NCBI GenBank assembly: GCA_002361335.1
Contig: DESS01000216.1
Coordinates: forward strand, 12,977 to 76,976
Reading direction: 5' to 3'
Source: Richelia sp. UBA3308
Lineage (GTDB): Bacteria; Cyanobacteriota; Cyanobacteriia; Cyanobacteriales; Nostocaceae
DNA length: 64,000 bases
Below are positions 35,819 to 48,036 of this stretch, one piece after another. A program made the translations under genes and the position numbers. The notes beneath the pieces were generated by a model, which was not told the origin of the DNA, did not search any database, and worked only from the letters and a program-made list of their open reading frames with translations. Within the stretch, counting starts at the first letter, position 1; every line of letters begins with the position of its first letter.

Positions 35819-36823
35819 CTAGACTTCCACAGCCATTTTTGCTTGTGTTTTTGTCAAACGTTCGTATGTAGCACGCATTTTCAAACCAGTCAATACTTGG
35901 AATAAACCCGTTCCGTTATTAGAACCCGGATACTCACGGTGCTGAAGTAGCAAATGAGTCATCTCTCCCTGATACTTAGTAGATGTTTTACTCAAATGCG
36001 TCTCGATATAAATTACTTCATCGAGGTTATCAAATTGACCATCAACCTCTAATACAGAAACATAGCGACCATAGTATACATCAGAACCGTAGTACATTTG
36101 CATACCAGGGTAAGAGCAAGTCAATTTACGTCCGCAAGGAGTCCACTGAATTGTTGAACCTTCATCAAACAGATAGACTGGTTCAAAATCTTCTTTATCT
36201 TCCCGTTGCAGCATCCGTACTCGCAGTACTTTACGCTCTTTATCCTCTTTAATCAGGTTAGTTGGTAATACCTGAAGAACCACATCAGCATATTCCCTTT
36301 GTGGTTCGATATAGTTTTGGAAATCAGGCTTGCGGGCGTTAATTGCAGCTAAAACATCTTCATAGGTGTGACCCCTTTCTGCCATATCGCGCTGAACTTT
36401 CCAGGCAATCTTAACTTCATCGCTAATGTCTAAATATACGCTGAAATCAAGTAATGAACGCACCCGCTCATCATATAAAGGATGCAATCCCTCTATGACA
36501 ATAATATGATTTGGCTCTATCCTTTCAGGGGGGTCTATTTCGCCGGTTTCATGGTTATAGATCGGTTTATCAATTGCTTGACCTTCTTTTAGAGCTTTCA
36601 TTTGCTCGTACATCAAGTCAAAATTATTCGCTCTTGGATCTAGCGCCGTTATACCTGTTTGTTTACGCTGCTTCCGGTCTAAACTATGGTAGTCATCTAA
36701 ACAGATGACTGTCATGAATTCTTCTCCAAACAAATCAATTAGGCGACGCAAAAACGTAGATTTACCGCATCCGGAGTCTCCAGCAACTCCAATCATTACA
36801 ATGCGATCCGGCTTATTTGTCAT
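35819..36823 (-). CDS. prk: phosphoribulokinase
   Basis: Calvin-cycle enzyme that makes ribulose 1,5-bisphosphate from ribulose 5-phosphate and ATP. The P-loop is GVAGDSGCGKST (residues 13-24), with Cys20 inside it, one of the redox cysteines of this class; the partner in the CP12/thioredoxin switch would be Cys41 (VICLDDYH). Other marks are YNHETGEIDPPE, EGLHPLYDERVR and LDISDEVKIAWKVQRD. At 334 aa it is the usual cyanobacterial length. GAGGGG lies before the start ATG. Regulated by light through thioredoxin and CP12 in relatives; no regulator site was recognised upstream. Confidence 0.95.
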   Translation of the reverse strand: MTNKPDRIVMIGVAGDSGCGKSTFLRRLIDLFGEEFMTVICLDDYHSLDRKQRKQTGITALDPRANNFDLMYEQMKALKEGQAIDKPIYNHETGEIDPPERIEPNHIIVIEGLHPLYDERVRSLLDFSVYLDISDEVKIAWKVQRDMAERGHTYEDVLAAINARKPDFQNYIEPQREYADVVLQVLPTNLIKEDKERKVLRVRMLQREDKEDFEPVYLFDEGSTIQWTPCGRKLTCSYPGMQMYYGSDVYYGRYVSVLEVDGQFDNLDEVIYIETHLSKTSTKYQGEMTHLLLQHREYPGSNNGTGLFQVLTGLKMRATYERLTKTQAKMAVEV

Positions 36824-39442
<2,619 letters not shown>

Positions 39443-39498
39443 TAAAAGTTGTTAGTCATTGTAAACTTTTGACTTTTAACTTTTGACATAAAATCATT

Positions 39499-39530
39499 AG
39501 GTAGGGTATATTGCCCTACCTATATTATTT
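39499..39530 (+). terminator. terminator of petH
   Basis: AGGTAGGG (39499-39506) pairs with CCCTACCT (39514-39521), 7-nt loop, then ATATTATTT. It lies about 55 nt after the petH stop and before the hom start. Confidence 0.65.
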
Positions 39531-39552
39531 AGTGGAGCTGGGTGTTAATCAG

Positions 39553-40869
39553 GTGGGTTTTAAGCTGGGAATTTTAGGATTAGGCACTGTCGGATGCGGT
39601 ACCGTACAACTATTATTAGATAGCGATGGTCGTCATCCCTTATTAGAAGAAATTGAAATATATCGCGTTGGAGTGCGATCGCTAGATAAACCTCGTGGAG
39701 TAGAATTACCGAAAGGGGTTATCACAACAGATTTAGAAGCGATTGTCACTGACCCAGAGATAGATATTGTTGTAGAAGTGATGGGTGGATTGGAGCCAGC
39801 GCCAGAACTGATGCTCAAAGCCATCCGCCATGGAAAGCATGTTGTAACAGCCAATAAAGCCGCTATTTCGCGGTTTGGTGAAGAATTATATACAGCCGCC
39901 AATCAAGCAGGAGTATATGTCATGCTTGAAGCATCTGTTGGCGGGGGTATTCCGGTAATTGGACCTTTGAAGCAATCTTTGAGCGTTAACCGTATTCAAG
40001 CCGTAACTGGTATTATCAACGGTACTACTAACTACATTTTGACGCGGATGCAGAACGAAGGTAGTAGCTTCGATGATGTATTAGCTGATGCACAGAGTTT
40101 GGGTTATGCAGAAGCAGATCCCACCGCCGATGTAGACGGTTTAGATGCTGCGGACAAAATCGCTATTTTAGCATCTATAGCCTTTGATGGAGGCGTTAAG
40201 AGAGAAGATGTGTATTGCGAGGGTATTCGACAGATAAGCAAAACTGATATAGTCTATGCTCAAAATTTGGGATTTGTAATTAAACTATTGGCGATCGCCA
40301 AAAAAGTTGATAGTTCGTCCCTTTCTGTTAGAGTTCATCCGACTTTAGTGCTCATGGGACATCCTTTAGCGAGTATTAACGGCGTTAATAATGCTATTTT
40401 TGTAGAAGGCGAACCCATCGGAGAAGTAATGTTTTTCGGACCTGGTGCCGGTGCGGGTGCCACAGCCTCTGCCGTATCATCAGATATTTTAAATTTGGTT
40501 GCTCAACTAATAAGTTTACCTGAATCAAATAGGGAAAATTCAAAATATAAAATTTCTAATTTAGACCCATTACTGGCTAGTTTTCATCAAGAATATTGTC
40601 AACTAGCTGCTCCAGAAGAGCTTGTAACTCGATTTTATGCACGCTTTCTAACAAAAGATCAACCAGGAGTAATCGGTAAATTGGGTACTTGTTTCGGTAA
40701 ATGTGGAGTTAGTTTGGAATCAATTGTACAGACTGGTTTTCAAGAAGAATTAGCCGAAATCGTAGTCGTTACCCACGATGTTAGAGAAGGTAATTTTCAC
40801 AAAGCCTTAGATGAAATTCGCAACCTAGAAGCAATTGATAGCATTCCTAGTTTATTGCGAGTGCTTTAG
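39553..40869 (+). CDS. hom: homoserine dehydrogenase
   Basis: Reduces aspartate semialdehyde to homoserine for threonine and methionine synthesis. The NAD(P) fold reads KLGILGLGTVGCGTVQLL; other blocks are VTANKAAISRFGEEL, GIINGTTNYILTRM, GYAEADPTADVDG, DAADKIAILA and FGPGAGAGATASAV; an ACT domain closes the protein (PGVIGKLGTCFGKCGVS), suggesting threonine feedback. The open frame continues upstream to a TTG inside the petH terminator, so that start is rejected; GTG at 39553 (product GFKLGILGLG) matches relatives, with GTG 39532 as the alternative. Monocistronic. Confidence 0.9.
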   Translation: MGFKLGILGLGTVGCGTVQLLLDSDGRHPLLEEIEIYRVGVRSLDKPRGVELPKGVITTDLEAIVTDPEIDIVVEVMGGLEPAPELMLKAIRHGKHVVTANKAAISRFGEELYTAANQAGVYVMLEASVGGGIPVIGPLKQSLSVNRIQAVTGIINGTTNYILTRMQNEGSSFDDVLADAQSLGYAEADPTADVDGLDAADKIAILASIAFDGGVKREDVYCEGIRQISKTDIVYAQNLGFVIKLLAIAKKVDSSSLSVRVHPTLVLMGHPLASINGVNNAIFVEGEPIGEVMFFGPGAGAGATASAVSSDILNLVAQLISLPESNRENSKYKISNLDPLLASFHQEYCQLAAPEELVTRFYARFLTKDQPGVIGKLGTCFGKCGVSLESIVQTGFQEELAEIVVVTHDVREGNFHKALDEIRNLEAIDSIPSLLRVL

Positions 40870-40887
40870 AAGAAGTTATGAGTAACG

Positions 40888-41005
40888 GAGTGAGGAGTGA
40901 GTAGTGAGTAGTGAGGAGTAAGTAGTGAAGAATTGAAAATTATTATCTCCTCATCTCCCCATCTCCTTGTCCCCTTGTCCCCTCATCTCCCCATCTCCTT
41001 GTCAC
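40888..41005. repeat. short tandem repeats between hom and the SLH gene
   Basis: First GAGTGAG/GTAGTGAG units (40888-40930), then the complement strand of octamer/heptamer repeats, CTCCTTGTCCCCTTGTCCCC and CATCTCCC (40950-41005). These match the GGGGACAA family of the glucosidase insert on the other strand. Confidence 0.75.
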
Positions 41006-41104
41006 CAAAATTAATATTTGTCTTGAAAAAAGTCATTAATGGGGATAGTCTATGGCTTAACTTTGTTAGATGAAAATTCTAATACCAACAGGGTAATTAT
41101 CACA

Positions 41105-42481
41105 ATGACTAACAAGTCACCTTTTGATCCTCAATCATCTTCAGATGATGATTTGGGATTTGACGATTTAATCGGCATACTAGTTGCCTTTTTAACTATC
41201 GGTACAATTCTTTTTTGGTCTTTTTCCCGAAAAGAATCTAATTGGAACTTCAGCAATTTGTTTGTAAAAGCTACTAAAACAGCTAAGGTGCAGTCAAATG
41301 AAGATAATAATTTGAATAATTTGACAAAGTTGTTGGCACCTCCTCCACAACCCAACAGCACCATTAAGCCTCCTCAACCTGTTGCTGAGGCTGATAAGCC
41401 AACCCGAGAGTATCCAACTTTATTAGATCAACAAGCAGTTGATGCAATAATACCGGCATTGTTAGTACCTCTACCACCCGATTTAGACAAGGTAACTGAT
41501 GCCGAATCTTCTGAGGATACGTCTGATGAAACAACGAGTAATGCTGATGAGGCGAAACCTGAACCAACTGAGACACCAGCAGGGGTAAATGGACTAGCTA
41601 GCCCTACACCTACGCCAACAGCAACAGCGACTCCAACACCAACACCCAGCCCAGAAGCCGAAGCAACTCCCACAGCAACACCAAGCCCAGAAGCCGAAGC
41701 GACTGCCACACCAACAGCGACTCCAACACCAACACCCAGCCCAGAAGCCGAAGCGACTGCCACACCAACAGCGACTCTAACACCAACACCAAGCCCAGAA
41801 GCCGAAGCTATTCCAACACAAACTCCTACCCCAACACAAACAGTTAACTTTGAAGGCAAGATGATGCAATTGCCTACAATTCCCACACCAATTGCCTTTC
41901 CTGATGTAAAAGCTGATTATTGGGCAAAACCTTTTATAAACCAACTTTCATCCCGGAGAATAATCGAGGGCTTTGAAGAAAACAATAATTATAAACCAGA
42001 AGAGCCTGTAAACCGCGCTCAATTTGCTGCTATTCTTGGAAAAGCATTTCAAACTGACATTAGTAATACCCAAAAAGAATTTAAAGATATACCGGAAAAA
42101 TATTGGGCAGAACAAGCTATTCAAAAAGCTGTCACCACGAAATTTATGAGTGGTTATCCCGATAATTCTTTTAACCCCGAACAGCAAATTCCACGAGTAC
42201 AAGTAATAGTATCCCTTGTTAGCGGACTAAACTTAAAAACTCCCGCTTCCCCAGATAAAGTTTTAAGCGTCTACAAAGATGCCGATCAAATTCCTGAATG
42301 GGCAAGAGAAAAAGTAGCGGCAGCTACAGCTAATAATCTTGTAGTGAATCATCCAAACCGTGAATTGCTTAACCCGAATAAACAAGCTACACGGGCAGAA
42401 GTCGCAACAATGGTTCACCAAGCTTTGGTGAAAATGAATAAACTAGAGCCGATCAAATCAGAATACGTGGTAGGTGAGTAG
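41105..42481 (+). CDS. S-layer-homology (SLH) domain envelope protein with Pro/Thr-rich repeat linker
   Basis: One N-terminal transmembrane helix (LIGILVAFLTIGTILFWSF, about residues 20-40) anchors the protein; a low-complexity region leads into a repetitive PTPTPSPEAEATATPTA linker, then three SLH modules (FPDVKADYWAKPFINQL ..., FKDIPEKYWAEQAI ..., YKDADQIPEWAREKVAAA ...), which bind the peptidoglycan or its secondary polymer. It is therefore probably an envelope-spanning tether. ATG 41105 (product MTNKSPFDPQ) is preferred over 41039, which lies in a less typical N-terminal extension. A strong terminator follows. No partner gene is adjacent. Confidence 0.88.
   Translation: MTNKSPFDPQSSSDDDLGFDDLIGILVAFLTIGTILFWSFSRKESNWNFSNLFVKATKTAKVQSNEDNNLNNLTKLLAPPPQPNSTIKPPQPVAEADKPTREYPTLLDQQAVDAIIPALLVPLPPDLDKVTDAESSEDTSDETTSNADEAKPEPTETPAGVNGLASPTPTPTATATPTPTPSPEAEATPTATPSPEAEATATPTATPTPTPSPEAEATATPTATLTPTPSPEAEAIPTQTPTPTQTVNFEGKMMQLPTIPTPIAFPDVKADYWAKPFINQLSSRRIIEGFEENNNYKPEEPVNRAQFAAILGKAFQTDISNTQKEFKDIPEKYWAEQAIQKAVTTKFMSGYPDNSFNPEQQIPRVQVIVSLVSGLNLKTPASPDKVLSVYKDADQIPEWAREKVAAATANNLVVNHPNRELLNPNKQATRAEVATMVHQALVKMNKLEPIKSEYVVGE
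41610..41830. repeat. in-frame tandem repeat encoding the Pro/Thr/Glu linker
   Basis: Near-identical units of about 54 bp (ACACCAACAGCGACTCCAAC start, GAAGCCGAAGCGACTGCC end) occur about three times plus partial copies. The length of the linker is likely variable between strains. Confidence 0.85.
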
Positions 42482-42499
42482 TAGGAATATTTAAATTAA

Positions 42500-42537
42500 A
42501 AGTGGACAAGTATTTTTCATGATACTTGTCCGCTTTT
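42500..42537 (+). terminator. strong rho-independent terminator of the SLH gene
   Basis: A 14-bp stem, AAGTGGACAAGTAT (42500-42513) with ATACTTGTCCGCTT (42522-42535) and an 8-nt loop, ends in a T-run. It lies about 20 nt after the stop codon. Confidence 0.9.
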
Positions 42538-42663
42538 TAGCATAACTACTAGTGACGTGCAAGCAAAATGCCTGAAAATGCTCGTCGAGTATCAGCGCGA
42601 GATACTGATTATCATCTCACCGCCGACACCTTGTGTAGGCGCTCCGGCTTCCCATCGAGAGTG

Positions 42664-43107
42664 CTAAATCGCGTCTTTGCCTACTACTTGTGATTTGAGA
42701 GTTGTTATTTCACTAGTCAACTCACTACGAGTGGAGGCTTTGAGTAAGTAGCGGTAAATAAACCAGGCAGAATAACCAATACCAATCAATTCAAAGGTAG
42801 GTGCGACTAAGGGAATATCATTCAATGCATCCAAGATAGCTAGCACTACTCTAACAGCGATTAACGCAGCTAAAGCTATACCAACGTAAATCAAAGGCTG
42901 CTTATATTTGTTAAAGAAGTTTCCCGCGTAATCCGGCAATGTGGCTAAAAAACCAGAAAGTTGCTCTCCGTATTTTAGCCATTGCTCTTGAGACTGGGTG
43001 GAAGGCTGTATTTTGGTTATAGTTCCAGTAGGATTTTTCATTTCTGGGACTTTTGCCTCTGAAGTTTTAGTTTCCACGATTTCCGGTTCTTGCATTGGGG
43101 CTTCCAT
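42664..43107 (-). CDS. CAAD-domain (CURT1-like) thylakoid membrane protein
   Basis: Of 147 residues, the first 45 are acidic and Pro-rich; then an amphipathic stretch (GEQLSGFLATLPDY), two transmembrane helices (QPLIYVGIALAALIAVRVVLAIL and VAPTFELIGIGYSAWFIYRYLL) and a C-terminal coil (TSEITTLKSQ). This is the CAAD domain, found in CURT1 proteins that bend thylakoid membranes at grana margins and in cyanobacterial aminoacyl-tRNA synthetases. It stands alone. The start could be M5 rather than M1. Confidence 0.85.
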   Translation of the reverse strand: MEAPMQEPEIVETKTSEAKVPEMKNPTGTITKIQPSTQSQEQWLKYGEQLSGFLATLPDYAGNFFNKYKQPLIYVGIALAALIAVRVVLAILDALNDIPLVAPTFELIGIGYSAWFIYRYLLKASTRSELTSEITTLKSQVVGKDAI

Positions 43108-43716
43108 GATGGTATTACTTGTTTCTATACTTCTGGGGATAGTTACAACTTTTATGTTGTTTGAGTGGGAGGTATAACCACTTTTTTCGATAAACCTGGA
43201 AAAGCGGTATAAAACGATTTTAATTTCCCACTTCCATAATTGTCCCCTAACCGTTACTTGATCAACCCTAAAGTTTAAACTAAGTTGAAGCGGTTATGAG
43301 TCACATGCCACCAGGTAGAACTATTTGCAACACTTTGGAGTTCTCAGTTGGAGGAACTAGAACCCCAAAAACCGTAATTACATCCTGCGCGACAAGTTGC
43401 TAACAATCATAGCCATTTAAGTACAGATTATGCAAAAATCTCTTAACTTTTTAGTTCCTATCGGATTCTAGTATAAAGGTATTCCGGAGTTAAAAGTTAA
43501 AATCCCTTGCTATGCCTCACCAATTAAAGCAGCAATTCCCAAATATCAAAAACTCCGAATTTTAGCATCATTACGCTATAAATCGGAGAATTATGAATTA
43601 TTTTGTTGTTTTTAGTCGTTTAATAGCTAACATTACCAGCAAGATTCATTTTATTCGCTATTATTCCCCACAATCTTGTTATTTTACGACTTTAAGAAAT
43701 CCCTGAATAACTTAAT
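43108..43716. other. spacer, 0.6 kb
   Basis: AT-rich; promoter region of the CAAD gene on its right side and 3' region of the pentapeptide gene on its left. No hairpin or open frame was found convincing. Confidence 0.4.
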
Positions 43717-44175
43717 CTAGTCCCAATCTTCCATTTTTAAATCTTCTGCTCCACCAATACCGATTCCTGTATGGAATATTTCAGCATTGCTGATATTTAT
43801 ATCGTTCATCGATGCCTCATAGACATTGGAGTCATAAATTTTAGCGTTAGCTAAATCGGCATCATTCATATTCGCTTGCTTGAAATTAACATTTGTTAAA
43901 AACGCTGAACTTAGTTTAGCGTTTTGTAAGTTTGCACGAGTTAAGTCAGCACCCTCAAGATTGGCGTGTTCGAGGTTTGCTCCCTGAAGATTTGCTCCTC
44001 TTAAATCGGCACCGATTAAATGGGAGCCACGAAGATTTGCTCCTGATAAGTCACATCCCACGCATTCCCCAGTTTTAAGCAGCTTTTGTACGTGCTGCGG
44101 ATTTTCAGCTTTAACAGAGTTCGCTAAAAACAGGGGAGCGACTATAGTTACAGCAGCCAAAAGTTTCTTTATCAT
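43717..44175 (-). CDS. secreted pentapeptide-repeat protein
   Basis: Short extracytoplasmic protein of about 152 aa: a signal peptide (MIKKLLAAVTIVAPLFLANSVKA), a CVGCD segment with two cysteines, then about 20 pentapeptides of the ANLRG/ANLEG type, and an acidic tail ending MEDWD. ATG 44175 is chosen because AAGGGGA precedes it and it begins with the signal peptide. This compact secreted form is common in cyanobacteria; function unknown. Confidence 0.85.
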   Translation of the reverse strand: MIKKLLAAVTIVAPLFLANSVKAENPQHVQKLLKTGECVGCDLSGANLRGSHLIGADLRGANLQGANLEHANLEGADLTRANLQNAKLSSAFLTNVNFKQANMNDADLANAKIYDSNVYEASMNDINISNAEIFHTGIGIGGAEDLKMEDWD

Positions 44176-44555
44176 AAAATTTTCCCCTTTTGCAATCAAA
44201 TTTTTTCCGTTCATTTCCTCACGCTTCTATTATCTCACTAAATCGCTGGAGTATAATGATTGACGATAAAGCTTCACAATCTGAATAATTTTCATTTTAG
44301 TTAGAAACTAAGTAAATGATTTATTCAGCTTAATATTATCAAGGTTTTCAGCTATTGTTCCACGATCGCAATTCTTAATATCGTTATATAAAGTTTTATT
44401 AAAAGCATCAGCGTAGTGAGTATAATTTAATTTGTTTTATAGGTAAAAATGCTTTACTATATTCGGTCAAGAAAAACATATGCGAGGAATATCATTAACA
44501 TATTATTCTCCGAATTTCCCATCAAAATAAAATTAAGTCAGGATAATTAGATAAA

Positions 44556-45410
44556 TTAAGCCCTCAAAAATTCTCGCATATATTGATTTACTAACTGTGG
44601 CTGTTCTTGCTGTACCCAATGGCTACAGTTGGGAATATATTTAATTTGGAAATCTTTAACATAAGCTTCGGTACCGTAGGTTAATTCTTTTCCGAATGCG
44701 GTATCCTCTTCTCCCCAAATCATCAAAGTTGGAACTTCGAGAATGCTCCAATTTTGATTTGAGTTTTTCGGTGTGAAAATATTTCGGTAGTAATTTATCA
44801 TTGCTGTTAAAGAACCGCGTTTAGCAGCAGCATCTTTATAAGCATCAATATCTTCTTTACTGAAAGCACTTTTATTAATTGCCATACCTTTAAAAGCATT
44901 TTCAATAAGTTGATAGTCTTGGGCTTGAACGAATAATTCAGGAATTACAGGTAGTTGGAAGAAAAACATATACCAGCTACGCAATAATTGTTGAGCAGTT
45001 CGTAAACCTTCAGAAAACCTAGCGGAATGGGGACAATTCATAATAATTAATCGTTCTACCATTTGCGGATAAGTGTAAGCAAAAGCCCAAGCAATAGCTC
45101 CTCCCCAATCGTGCCCTACTAAGACGCATTTTTCGTATCCTAAACCTCTAATAATGCCTTCCACGTCTCGAACTAACTCATTCATTACATAAGCAGATTG
45201 GGATGTAGGTTTATCGCTATCATTGTAACCCCGTAAATCTGGTGCAACTACTGTAAAATCGGAAGCAAACTCTGGAATTTGATTTCGCCACGAGTACCAA
45301 AACTCCGGAAACCCATGTAGCATTAACATTAAAGGGCCATTTCCTTGGGTTACATAGTGTAAGTTTACGACGTTAGTAGTAATGCATTCGTGTTGCCAAG
45401 AACCTTTCAT
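44556..45410 (-). CDS. alpha/beta hydrolase, epoxide-hydrolase/haloalkane-dehalogenase type
   Basis: The 284-aa protein has the HGFPEFWYSWR oxyanion region, the nucleophile elbow VGHDWGGAIAW with Asp as nucleophile instead of Ser, a lid domain, an acid residue in the MIWGEEDTAF segment, and a late His in NCSHWVQQEQP. That Asp nucleophile and HW pair mark epoxide hydrolases and dehalogenases. A soluble enzyme acting on a small hydrophobic molecule is likely; the substrate is unknown. The start AAAGGTT precedes ATG 45410. No operon partner. Confidence 0.85.
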   Translation of the reverse strand: MKGSWQHECITTNVVNLHYVTQGNGPLMLMLHGFPEFWYSWRNQIPEFASDFTVVAPDLRGYNDSDKPTSQSAYVMNELVRDVEGIIRGLGYEKCVLVGHDWGGAIAWAFAYTYPQMVERLIIMNCPHSARFSEGLRTAQQLLRSWYMFFFQLPVIPELFVQAQDYQLIENAFKGMAINKSAFSKEDIDAYKDAAAKRGSLTAMINYYRNIFTPKNSNQNWSILEVPTLMIWGEEDTAFGKELTYGTEAYVKDFQIKYIPNCSHWVQQEQPQLVNQYMREFLRA

Positions 45411-45444
45411 AACATTTGGTTGAAACTACTTACTTATCTTACTG

Positions 45445-45535
45445 GGATAGGGGAGACAAGGGAACAAGGGGAATTAAGAATTAAGAATTGGGGCATGGGG
45501 CATTGGGCATTGGGCATGGGGAGGGAGGGAATAGC
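45445..45535. repeat. cluster of short tandem repeats
   Basis: Units GGGGAGACAAGGGAACAAGG, AATTAAGAATTAAGAATT and GGGGCATTGGGCATTGGGCA follow each other. They belong to the heptamer/octamer families seen elsewhere in the window. Confidence 0.75.
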
Positions 45536-45657
45536 TTTTACTTTAATCACAAATAAGGGTATTCTAAATTCTAAATTCGGGCATTCTAACTACTCACCCC
45601 ATGCCCTATGGTCAAAAAAATGAGATAGCATAACCGATAGGTGTTTGGAGATTTTCC

Positions 45658-46326
45658 ATGCTCGGATTTAGTTGGTTTGATAAAGTTCGCGGTTTCGGTT
45701 GTGTGAATTGTGATACAACAATGTTTTCTCAGCAGCGCTTCAATTTTTTTGAATTAATTAAATTAATTAAATTAATTAAATTAACAGCACGAGTTAGTGC
45801 ACCAGTTTTTGCGATCGCCGGTGTTTTAGGTACCACTTTACCTAGTAATGCACTAAGCACTTCTTTTAGAAGAAATGATTATCGTGTATGTGCTGCGCGT
45901 CTTTTAAGTGTAGGTGTCCCAGCAGAAGCTGCAAGTGTTGCTTGTGCTGCTGCCCTACGGCCTAGAGAAGTTTCTTCATGTGTAGGTAAAATTCAACGGA
46001 AAACCCAAATTCCTGCTACAGATTCTCTTTCTTTTTGCGGGGAAGCACGTCGTCCAAACGATTTAGCTACTTGTGTTGTTGGTATCGGTACCAGAAGTCA
46101 GGAAATAGCGAATCCTGCGATTTTAAGTTACTGTAGTCGCACCTTACTTCCAGTTAAGTTTGCTCAATGTGTAGTAGGTTTACGTGCTGAAATCGATTTT
46201 TCACCCACACAAGCGATGGAAAATTGCATCGACGCTAGTGATCGAATCAGCAATATTGTACCTTTATCAACAGTTCCTCCGTCTAGGGAATTCAGCCCCA
46301 CTTTTGAAACAACTCCCGTTCCCTAG
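45658..46326 (+). CDS. secreted cyanobacterial protein with paired-cysteine repeats
   Basis: Function unknown. After an unusual leader with an FELIKLIKLIKLIKLTA run, encoded by a 9-bp tandem repeat, comes a hydrophobic segment ending PSNALS, probably a signal peptide. The mature part has four imperfect repeats of about 30 residues, each with two cysteines spaced 12-16 residues: YRVCAARLLSVGV..ASVACAAALRP, SSCVGKI..LSFCGEARRP, ATCVVGI..LSYCSRTLLP, AQCVVGL..MENCIDASD. Such paired cysteines suggest disulfide-held helical repeats. The gene is convergent with hetR. Confidence is high that it is coding because of the repeat symmetry. Confidence 0.78.
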   Translation: MLGFSWFDKVRGFGCVNCDTTMFSQQRFNFFELIKLIKLIKLTARVSAPVFAIAGVLGTTLPSNALSTSFRRNDYRVCAARLLSVGVPAEAASVACAAALRPREVSSCVGKIQRKTQIPATDSLSFCGEARRPNDLATCVVGIGTRSQEIANPAILSYCSRTLLPVKFAQCVVGLRAEIDFSPTQAMENCIDASDRISNIVPLSTVPPSREFSPTFETTPVP

Positions 46327-46497
46327 GGTGATGGGGGAGCCGGGGAAGGGGACAAGGGGACAAGGGGACAAGGAGAGTTGCCCCATTAACAGCAAAAAAC
46401 AGGTCGGGTTTGCATCTTGAGTAAACCCAACCTAAATTTTCTATTGAATTGTATTTTTAAACATCTTTTTGCTAGTATTGGGGAATTGCGATAATTG

Positions 46498-46517
46498 GCA
46501 GTCATTATTATGACTGC
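46498..46517 (-). terminator. possible hetR 3' hairpin
   Basis: GCAGTCAT (46498-46505) and ATGACTGC (46510-46517) form a perfect 8-bp stem with a 4-nt loop eight bases after the hetR stop. No clear T-run follows, so termination is only possible. Confidence 0.4.
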
Positions 46518-46524
46518 TGATTTA

Positions 46525-48036
<1,512 letters not shown>

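Noticed and set aside
41428..41886. Minus-strand frame of 152 codons with glycine/valine repeats
   Set aside because: It is the antisense shadow of the Pro/Thr repeat of the SLH gene.
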